5,335 nt of DNA from an uncultured Bacteroidales bacterium (lineage in GTDB: Bacteria > Bacteroidota > Bacteroidia > Bacteroidales > UBA932), in the NCBI GenBank assembly GCA_946405645.1, contig CAMJHW010000106.1, positions 1 to 5,335 on the forward strand. The letters are read 5' to 3'. Positions within the stretch are counted from its first letter, which is position 1. Each line of letters opens with the position of its first letter. Shown piece after piece: positions 1 to 5,335 of this stretch. The position numbers were made by a program, and so were the translations under genes. The notes beneath the pieces are model-generated. The model had not been told where the DNA came from. It ran no database searches and was given only the letters and a program-made list of their open reading frames with translations.

Positions 1-870
1 GTCGACGGCGTGTCCACTGCCGATCCGGCCAGCGAGTCTTACTATGGCACCAGCCGTATGGCCAGCGCCATCGACATCCCCGAGCCGGGAATGGAACTCT
101 TCGAGACTCAGGATGTCCCTCACGGACAGGTCAGGGAGTTGACCTACTGGTCCAAATATACCGAATCCTGGAGGCCGGTGTTCGTCTATACTCCGGCAGA
201 TTATGAGAAAGGAAAGAAGAAGTACCCCGTAATGTACATCCACCATGGCGGTGGCGAAGACCATCGCGGCTGGATGCAGCAGGGCCGTACGGCGACCATA
301 CTTGACAATCTCATCGCCCGCGGCGAGGCCGTTCCGATGATTGTCGTCAGTGTCAATTCCAACGTTCCCCGCAAGGCCGGAATGCCTGCCGGTTCGGGTA
401 CTTACAGTTGGGAGGGTATGCAGCCCTACCGCGAAGAGCTGCTCGGCAGCATCATCCCGTTCATTGAGTCCACTTTCCGTGTCAAGGCCGATGCAAAGCA
501 CCGCGCCATGTGCGGATTGTCCATGGGCGGCGGCCAGTCGTTCTTCATCGGACTGCGCGAGCCCGGTATCTTCTCCAATGTCGGTATCTTCTCCACGGGT
601 GTGTTCGGTGGTATCAACGGTTCCTCGAATTTCGACCTTGAGGCCAACATCCCCGGTATGCTGTCGGCTCCGGACAAATTCAATTCCGGACTCGACTGCT
701 TCTTCATCTCCTGCGGAGAGCAGGATCCCCGCATCGAGTACACCCGCGCCATCGTTCAGAAAATGCGCGATGCTGGTGTCAAGGTGGAGTTCCAGTCCTT
801 CCCCGGTGATCACGAGTGGCAGCCTTGGCGCAAGTCCGTGGCTGCTTTCGCCCGCATGCTCTTCAAATAG
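1..870 (+). CDS. CE1-type esterase (feruloyl/acetyl-xylan esterase-like), 5' partial
   Basis: Alpha/beta-hydrolase of the carbohydrate esterase 1 / enterochelin-esterase-like family, which hydrolyses feruloyl or acetyl esters on plant polysaccharides. The frame is open to base 1, and the first codons (Val-Asp-Gly-Val, then Asp-Pro) look like the last strand of the N-terminal E-set/CBM48-like domain found in Bacteroidales members. The gene therefore begins upstream, and the GTG at base 10 is not a credible start. Numbering from that GTG, an oxyanion-type HHGGG lies at residues 78-82. The nucleophile elbow GLSMGG gives Ser171 (bases 520-522), GEQD gives Asp239 (724-726) and GDHEW gives His268 (811-813), so the triad is complete in the usual order. 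The hydrolase domain runs to the C-terminus with no added module. A signal peptide is expected but lies outside the window. The next gene follows after 8 bases, suggesting one operon. Family is well supported; the acyl group removed (ferulate, acetate or other) cannot be told. Confidence 0.9.
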   Translation, partial: VDGVSTADPASESYYGTSRMASAIDIPEPGMELFETQDVPHGQVRELTYWSKYTESWRPVFVYTPADYEKGKKKYPVMYIHHGGGEDHRGWMQQGRTATILDNLIARGEAVPMIVVSVNSNVPRKAGMPAGSGTYSWEGMQPYREELLGSIIPFIESTFRVKADAKHRAMCGLSMGGGQSFFIGLREPGIFSNVGIFSTGVFGGINGSSNFDLEANIPGMLSAPDKFNSGLDCFFISCGEQDPRIEYTRAIVQKMRDAGVKVEFQSFPGDHEWQPWRKSVAAFARMLFK

Positions 871-878
871 CTTCTTTG

Positions 879-3266
879 ATGGAAAGGAAACTTAAACTTA
901 TTTTATTGATAGTCCTGGGGGCCTGCTTCACGGCGGCTGCCCAGGACCGTCTTTATGACAATGAGTTCCCGATAGGGGACGTGAAACTTCTCGACGGCCC
1001 GTTCAAGCATGCCCGGGACCTGAACCTGGAAGTGCTTCTCCAGTACGACGTAGACCGACTCCTTGCCCCGTTCAGGGCTGAGGCCGGTCTGCCGAAAAAG
1101 GCGGAGTACTATCCCAACTGGGCAGGCCTCGACGGCCATGTGGCAGGTCATTACCTGACTGCCATGGCCATGAACTGGCAGATGACCGGCAATCCCGAGT
1201 GCAAGCGCAGGATGGACTACATGATCGACGAACTTGCGGAGGTAGCAGCAGCCAATGCCGTCAACCATCCTTCGTGGGGTGTCGGCTATATCGGGGGCGT
1301 GCCCCAGAGCGACTCCATGTGGTCCGCTTTCATGAAGGGGGACTTCAAGCAATATTCTTCCGCCTGGGCTCCGTTCTACAACATACATAAGATGTATGCA
1401 GGACTGCGCGACGCCTGGCTCTATTGCGGCAACGAAAAGGCCAAGGCTCTGTTCCTCGGATTCTGCGACTGGGGTATCAACCTCACTGCGGGTCTTTCCG
1501 ACTCTCAGATGGAGGAGATGATGCGCAATGAGCAGGGAGGCATGAACGAGATGTTCGCCGATGCTTATGCCATCACCGGAGACCCCAAGTATCTCACGGC
1601 GGCAAAGCGTTATTCACACAAGCTTATAATGGAGCCCCTTTCGCGTGACGAGGACCGTCTGGACAATCTTCACGCCAATACACAGGTTCCGAAGGCGATC
1701 GGTTTCACCCGCATCGGCGAGCTTGGCGGAGGCGCGGACTATGCCGAGGCCGGCCGCTTCTTCTGGCAGACAGTCTCGCAGAACCGCTCGCTGGCTTTCG
1801 GCGGCAACAGCCGCCGCGAGCATTTCCCGAGCGCTGCCGCCTGCATAGATTTCGTCAACGATGACGACGGTCCGGAGACTTGCAACTCCTACAATATGCT
1901 CAAGCTCACGGAGGATCTCTTCAGGATTTCTCCCAAGGCTGAATATGCCGACTTCTACGAGCGAACCATGTTCAACCATATCCTGTCCACCCAGCATCCC
2001 GTCCATGGCGGCTATGTGTACTTCACTTCCGCCAGGCCGCGCCACTACCGTGTCTATTCGGTGCCCAACGAGGCCATGTGGTGCTGTGTTGGTTCCGGTA
2101 TGGAGAATCAGTCCCGCTACGGACAGTTCATCTATACTCACGACGGGAATGATCTGTATGTCAATCTCTTCGTTGCATCCGAGCTGAACTGGAAGGACAA
2201 GGGAATCGTCATCCGTCAGGATACGGAGTTCCCTTCGCAGGAGGGGACGAAACTCACTGTCGTTTCCGGCAAAGGTAAGTTCAGGCTCCTGGTCCGATGT
2301 CCGGGTTGGCTTAAGCCCGGGACGATGACTGTTTCCGTTAACGGCAAGCCCATTTCCTTTGCAGGTATTCCTTCTACTTATGTGCTTATCGACCGAAAAT
2401 GGAAGAAGGGTGATGTCGTCGAGGTCGGCCTTCCTATGCCGAACACTGTCGAGCATATGCCCAATGTACCGGACTATATAGCCATTATGCACGGTCCCAT
2501 TCTCTTGGGTATGCGTACCGGAACGGAAGACCTGGCCGGCCTTTTGGCCGACGACGGCCGCTGGAGCCAGTACGCCGCCGGCACCAAGCTTCCCGTGGAC
2601 CAGGCTCCCATCCTTGTGTCCCACAATGTCGATCATATCGGCAACCATATCCGTCCTATACCCGGGAAGCCCCTCCATTTCCGGTTCGAAGGTATCAGGA
2701 TGCTGAATCCCATTGATGCCGAACTGGAGCCTTTCAGCGGTATTCACGATTCGCGATACCAGATCTACTGGCTCGCCTTGAACGATGAGGGATATAAGGA
2801 GTATGTCGATTCGCTTGCCCGCAAGGAAAAGGAAATGCTGGCCCTCGAGGCCCGCACCCTCGACAAGGTAGCCCCGGGCGAGCAGCAGCCGGAGACTGAC
2901 CACCAGCTGAAGTTCGAGCGTTCCAATACCGGAGTCACCCGCGACGTTCATTATCGTGACGCCCGCTCGGGAGGATGGTTCAGCTATGAACTTGCCACGA
3001 ACGGATGCACCGAAGGTGTTTCCATATATGCGAAATACTGGGGCGCGGCCGAGTGGGCTACGCGTCGTTTCGATATCCTCGTGGACGACGAACTCCTTCT
3101 TCAGGTGGACAACACCGGGAAGTGGATGCAGTCGCAGTTCAAGGGCGTAGAGTATCCCGTTCCGGCATCTATGCTTGAGGGCAAGGAGACTGTCCGCGTC
3201 AAGTTCCGCGCCGACAACGGCGCAACCGTCGGAGGCATATACGACCTCCGGCTCCTTAAGCCGTAA
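879..3266 (+). CDS. Beta-L-arabinofuranosidase, GH127/GH146 type (DUF1680)
   Basis: Predicted exported glycosidase of 795 residues that releases beta-linked L-arabinofuranose from plant glycans. The ATG at 879 is chosen because it opens directly into a signal peptide (MERKLK, then a hydrophobic run, AAA/Q cleavage near residue 21); an in-frame GTG at 816 would extend into the esterase and bury the signal. The (alpha/alpha)6-barrel core spans about residues 30-420, with GLDGHVAGHYL (83-93), NIHKMYAGLRDAW (168-180) and HANTQVPKAIGF (265-276). By analogy with Bifidobacterium HypBA1, Glu314 in RREHF is the acid/base, Glu333 and Cys335 of ETC plus Cys402 and Cys403 of WCC bind zinc, and Cys402 is the nucleophile. 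A beta-rich region follows (about 425-635), then a charged helical linker (about 637-670) and a C-terminal beta-sandwich-like domain (about 685-795), probably matching DUF4986 and DUF6805 of Bacteroidales homologues. No Shine-Dalgarno is visible. GH127 and GH146 cannot be separated by eye; alpha/beta preference and natural substrate are inferred. Confidence 0.9.
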   Translation: MERKLKLILLIVLGACFTAAAQDRLYDNEFPIGDVKLLDGPFKHARDLNLEVLLQYDVDRLLAPFRAEAGLPKKAEYYPNWAGLDGHVAGHYLTAMAMNWQMTGNPECKRRMDYMIDELAEVAAANAVNHPSWGVGYIGGVPQSDSMWSAFMKGDFKQYSSAWAPFYNIHKMYAGLRDAWLYCGNEKAKALFLGFCDWGINLTAGLSDSQMEEMMRNEQGGMNEMFADAYAITGDPKYLTAAKRYSHKLIMEPLSRDEDRLDNLHANTQVPKAIGFTRIGELGGGADYAEAGRFFWQTVSQNRSLAFGGNSRREHFPSAAACIDFVNDDDGPETCNSYNMLKLTEDLFRISPKAEYADFYERTMFNHILSTQHPVHGGYVYFTSARPRHYRVYSVPNEAMWCCVGSGMENQSRYGQFIYTHDGNDLYVNLFVASELNWKDKGIVIRQDTEFPSQEGTKLTVVSGKGKFRLLVRCPGWLKPGTMTVSVNGKPISFAGIPSTYVLIDRKWKKGDVVEVGLPMPNTVEHMPNVPDYIAIMHGPILLGMRTGTEDLAGLLADDGRWSQYAAGTKLPVDQAPILVSHNVDHIGNHIRPIPGKPLHFRFEGIRMLNPIDAELEPFSGIHDSRYQIYWLALNDEGYKEYVDSLARKEKEMLALEARTLDKVAPGEQQPETDHQLKFERSNTGVTRDVHYRDARSGGWFSYELATNGCTEGVSIYAKYWGAAEWATRRFDILVDDELLLQVDNTGKWMQSQFKGVEYPVPASMLEGKETVRVKFRADNGATVGGIYDLRLLKP

Positions 3267-3278
3267 AAGAGGGAAGAA

Positions 3279-5246
3279 TTATTGAGACTGTTCCGGAGTG
3301 TCGTAGGCACAGAACCTTGAGTTCTGGCTGATGAACTCCGGAACTGTTTTTTTCATGAGCCGTATCATCTCGGGGATCTCCACTTCGCGGGACAGGACCT
3401 CAAGACGGTTGACGGTTTCCAGCGCATCATTATAGACATATTCGCGCACGCGCGCTATACGGATGCGCTCATGATTGGTGGGTTCGGTATTCTCGGTGCT
3501 CGCGAGAACCTCCTCGTAGAGTTTCTCTCCGGGCCTGAGGCCCGTGTATTCGATCTCTATGTCGGTGCCGACTCTGAGTCCAGCAAGGGAGATCATCTTG
3601 CGGGCGAGGTCATCGATCTTGACCGATTCACCCATGTCGAAGACGAAGATGCGGTTGTTCAGAGGCATCACCGCCGCCTCCATTACCAGGCGGCACGCCT
3701 CGGGGATAGTCATGAAGAAACGGGTGATACGGGGGTCGGTCACCGTCACCGGACCGCCTTTTTCTATCTGTTCGCGGAAGCGGGGAATCACAGACCCGTT
3801 GGATCCAAGGACGTTGCCGAAACGGGTGGTTACGAATTTGGTCTTCCCCTGTATCCTGCCCTCTTCCATGGCGAGTCCGAGAGACTGGACGTAGATCTCT
3901 GCTATACGCTTGGTACAGCCCATGACGTTGGTGGGGTTCACGGCCTTGTCAGTGGAAATCATCACCATCTTTTCGACATTGTATTCGACACATTTGTCCG
4001 CGACGTTACGGGAGCCGTGGACGTTGACTAGCACGGCCTCGCAAGGATTCTCCTCCATGAGAGGAACATGCTTGTACGCCGCGGCGTGGAATACTATTTC
4101 AGGATGGAACTTGCGGAACACGTAGTCAAGGCGCGCAAGCTGGCGCACATCGCCGATCACGGCCTTGAAGTCCAGTTCCGGGAAACGTCCTTCCAGCTCC
4201 AGTCGGAAGTTGTGCATCGGAGTCTCGGCATTGTCAAAGAGTATGAGTCTCTTGACTCCGAAACCTGCGAGCTGACGGCAGAGCTCGCTGCCGATGGAAC
4301 CGGCGGCTCCGGTGACCATGATGGTCTTGCCCTTGCATTCCTTCTTTATTTCGTCGATGTTGATCTTGATTTCTTCCCGTCCGAGCAAGTCCTCGATCCT
4401 TATGCTTCGGACCTTGCTCTTCATTATGCGTCCCCCTACCACTTCGTCGATGCCGGGTGCGATCAGTATCTTGATGCCGTGGCTGGAGCAGAACGGGATC
4501 AAGTCGTCCTTCTCAAGCTTTGCTTCCGACTCCGTAGCGAATAATACGCAGTCGAGCGTGAAACGGTCTAACAGCTCGGCCAAAGCCTTATTGCTGTTGT
4601 AGCCATATACGGGCGTATCCGCCAATCTGAAGTCGGCTGTCAGGGAATGAGGAACCAGGAATCCGATTACCTGATAGTGAGGGGAGTCCTTGAGCCTCGA
4701 CAGCATGGCTATGGACTTGTCCGTAGTACCGTAAACGAGGACGCGCAGACAGTTTTGTCTGGCCTTGATCTGGTGCTTGTAAACGTCATACACGAAAATC
4801 ATCGCTATCCGGACTCCTATCAGGAGTACGGATGTCAGAAGAAAATCGACCAGCAGGGCAATGAGGACGGTACGGTTGACAGTGGTTGTAACCAGCAGGA
4901 ATACAAGCATAAAAACCACTTTCAGCAGCGAAATCCTGAAAATGACCAGCAAGTCGCGGAGCTGCGCATAGCGTATGACAACCTTGTAGTTCTTCAGGAT
5001 GAAAAGGGCAAGGAGGCTGGCCAGGAGCGAAGCTCCCATCCACCAGAGGGCAAAATGCCCCATATAGAAATGCTCGCTGTTGGAGAAGAGGGAGACAAGG
5101 AAAAGGACAAGCACGGAAGAGAGGAACGACAGAAGGAGGTCCGTCAGGAAGATGACCCTTGTGTCGAGGTACTCGAAAAGATATCTTTTGAGCCTGGAAG
5201 GCAACATTCTCAGTAGTCTCCCGCCGTTTTTTGTCTTGGGCTCCAT
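3279..5246 (-). CDS. Membrane-bound nucleotide-sugar 4,6-dehydratase (CapD/WbpM/PglF type)
   Basis: Polysaccharide-biosynthesis protein of 655 residues, the usual length for the long membrane-bound form. Such enzymes usually convert UDP-GlcNAc to a UDP-4-keto-6-deoxy sugar at the inner membrane, feeding capsule, O-antigen or protein-glycan synthesis. Four hydrophobic segments lie at about residues 31-54, 64-84, 99-122 and 126-152. A first Rossmann-like (CoA-binding-like) domain covers about 165-285, starting at LRVLVYGTTDKS. The short-chain dehydrogenase domain covers about 305-590, with the NAD-binding TGAAGSIG at 312-319, HAAAYKHVP at 387-395, STDK at 431-434, TRFGNVLGSNGS at 474-485 and RPGEKLYEE at 571-579. 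The usual catalytic Tyr of YxxxK is Met442 (MGCTK, Lys446), and Thr432-Asp433-Lys434 are spaced as in PglF; this is typical of the long forms. The ATG at 5246 lies just below a promoter match; Met14 is a less likely start. The gene converges on the glycosidase gene. Exact sugar product is not certain. Confidence 0.93.
   Translation of the reverse strand: MEPKTKNGGRLLRMLPSRLKRYLFEYLDTRVIFLTDLLLSFLSSVLVLFLVSLFSNSEHFYMGHFALWWMGASLLASLLALFILKNYKVVIRYAQLRDLLVIFRISLLKVVFMLVFLLVTTTVNRTVLIALLVDFLLTSVLLIGVRIAMIFVYDVYKHQIKARQNCLRVLVYGTTDKSIAMLSRLKDSPHYQVIGFLVPHSLTADFRLADTPVYGYNSNKALAELLDRFTLDCVLFATESEAKLEKDDLIPFCSSHGIKILIAPGIDEVVGGRIMKSKVRSIRIEDLLGREEIKINIDEIKKECKGKTIMVTGAAGSIGSELCRQLAGFGVKRLILFDNAETPMHNFRLELEGRFPELDFKAVIGDVRQLARLDYVFRKFHPEIVFHAAAYKHVPLMEENPCEAVLVNVHGSRNVADKCVEYNVEKMVMISTDKAVNPTNVMGCTKRIAEIYVQSLGLAMEEGRIQGKTKFVTTRFGNVLGSNGSVIPRFREQIEKGGPVTVTDPRITRFFMTIPEACRLVMEAAVMPLNNRIFVFDMGESVKIDDLARKMISLAGLRVGTDIEIEYTGLRPGEKLYEEVLASTENTEPTNHERIRIARVREYVYNDALETVNRLEVLSREVEIPEMIRLMKKTVPEFISQNSRFCAYDTPEQSQ
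3290..3353 (+). terminator. Candidate intrinsic terminator of the esterase-glycosidase operon
   Basis: It begins 23 bases after the glycosidase stop codon. A perfect 10-bp stem (GTTCCGGAGT at 3290-3299 with ACTCCGGAAC at 3335-3344) is followed by TG and seven T residues (3347-3353). The 35-base loop is folded itself: CAGAAC (3310-3315) pairs with GTTCTG (3321-3326) around CTTGA, and three more pairs (3306-3308 with 3327-3329, one G-U) form past a bulged A. The T-run is only on the plus side, so termination would be one-directional. The whole element lies inside the coding end of the convergent dehydratase gene. The nested stem makes it less canonical than a simple hairpin; function is inferred. 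Confidence 0.5.
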
Positions 5247-5258
5247 GTAAGGTTACAT
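5245..5258. repeat. 14-bp dyad over the dehydratase start codon
   Basis: ATGTAA and TTACAT form a perfect 6-bp inverted repeat separated by GG. It covers the first two bases of the minus-strand ATG and the end of the short leader. The two-base spacer is too tight for a good RNA hairpin, so if functional it would be more like a protein-binding half-site pair. A chance occurrence of this size in the leader is quite possible. Confidence 0.3.
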
Positions 5259-5271
5259 ACTATTCAAAAAT

Positions 5272-5279
5272 CAAAGGTA
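5272..5279 (-). promoter_or_regulatory. Bacteroidota -7 box for the dehydratase gene
   Basis: On the minus strand the bases read TACCTTTG, an exact match to the Bacteroidota sigma-ABfr -7 consensus TAnnTTTG. It ends 26 bases before the start codon, implying transcription from about position 5266 and a leader of roughly 20 bases. The surroundings are AT-rich, unlike the coding regions. No clear TTTG -33 element lies about 19 bases further upstream (only a short T-run closer in), so the promoter may be weak or assisted. Confidence 0.5.
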
Positions 5280-5335
5280 GGAATATTTTGTCTAAAAATT
5301 TGTATTTGTCCGAAGCTTTCACTTACTTTGTCATG

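Noticed and set aside
1..6. GTCGAC (a SalI site) at the very first base, as a possible cloning junction
   Set aside because: These codons give Val-Asp of the expected VDG(V) motif of the N-terminal domain, so the sequence is natural coding DNA and the window edge is probably a coincidence.
816..878. Upstream GTG start at 816 for the glycosidase
   Set aside because: It would add 21 residues overlapping the esterase in another frame and place the signal peptide internally; ATG 879 gives a standard N-terminal signal.
2531..2564. GGCCGGCC palindrome and CGGCC-TTTT-GGCCG hairpin within the glycosidase
   Set aside because: It lies in conserved-length coding sequence with no T-run after it; repeated GGCC arises from Gly, Ala and Leu codons in GC-rich DNA.
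1614..2951. A 445-codon open frame on the minus strand, opposite the glycosidase
   Set aside because: Its translation has no recognisable domain or motif, and it lies wholly antisense to a strongly conserved enzyme. Long antisense frames are common opposite GC-rich genes with strong codon bias.
3471..4544. Plus-strand open frames opposite the dehydratase (3471-4031 and 4068-4544)
   Set aside because: They mirror the codon pattern of the real gene, show no family resemblance and have no promoter or start context.
5280..5335. Plus-strand promoter for a divergent gene beyond the window, suggested by several TTTG motifs
   Set aside because: TATTTTG and GTATTTG lack the correct TAnnTTTG spacing, and no plus-strand gene start is visible before the end.

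Overview
The window looks like a piece of a Bacteroidota genome, most likely order Bacteroidales with a fairly GC-rich chromosome. Four things point that way. The two plus-strand enzymes resemble carbohydrate-active enzymes of Bacteroidales polysaccharide-utilisation loci. The export signal ends in the Ala-x-Ala/Gln junction common in this phylum. No gene start has a clear Shine-Dalgarno sequence. A match to the Bacteroidota -7 promoter box (TAnnTTTG) lies upstream of the minus-strand gene. The genus cannot be read from the sequence.

Positions 1-3266 (plus strand) hold two closely spaced genes that look like the end of an operon. The first is the C-terminal part of a secreted-type CE1 esterase (feruloyl/acetyl-xylan esterase-like); its beginning lies outside the window. 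Eight bases later starts a complete 795-residue DUF1680 protein of the GH127/GH146 beta-L-arabinofuranosidase type, with the zinc-cysteine active site intact. Together they suggest trimming of an esterified, arabinose-decorated plant glycan in the periplasm or at the cell surface: the esterase would remove acyl groups and the glycosidase terminal beta-linked L-arabinofuranose.

Positions 3279-5246 (minus strand) hold one convergent gene for a 655-residue membrane-bound nucleotide-sugar 4,6-dehydratase of the CapD/WbpM/PglF type. It should act in biosynthesis of surface polysaccharide or another glycan, not in degradation. Its stop codon is only 12 bases from that of the glycosidase. A branched stem-loop followed by seven T residues, reading in the plus direction, lies inside the 3' end of the dehydratase gene and probably terminates the degradative operon.

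Positions 5247-5335 are non-coding as far as visible. They hold the probable promoter of the dehydratase and a small dyad over its start codon. I see no RNA gene, mobile element, CRISPR array or clearly new system. The main points of interest are the overlapping terminator, the ambiguous export signal of the glycosidase, its uncharacterised C-terminal module, and the pairing of esterase with beta-arabinofuranosidase.
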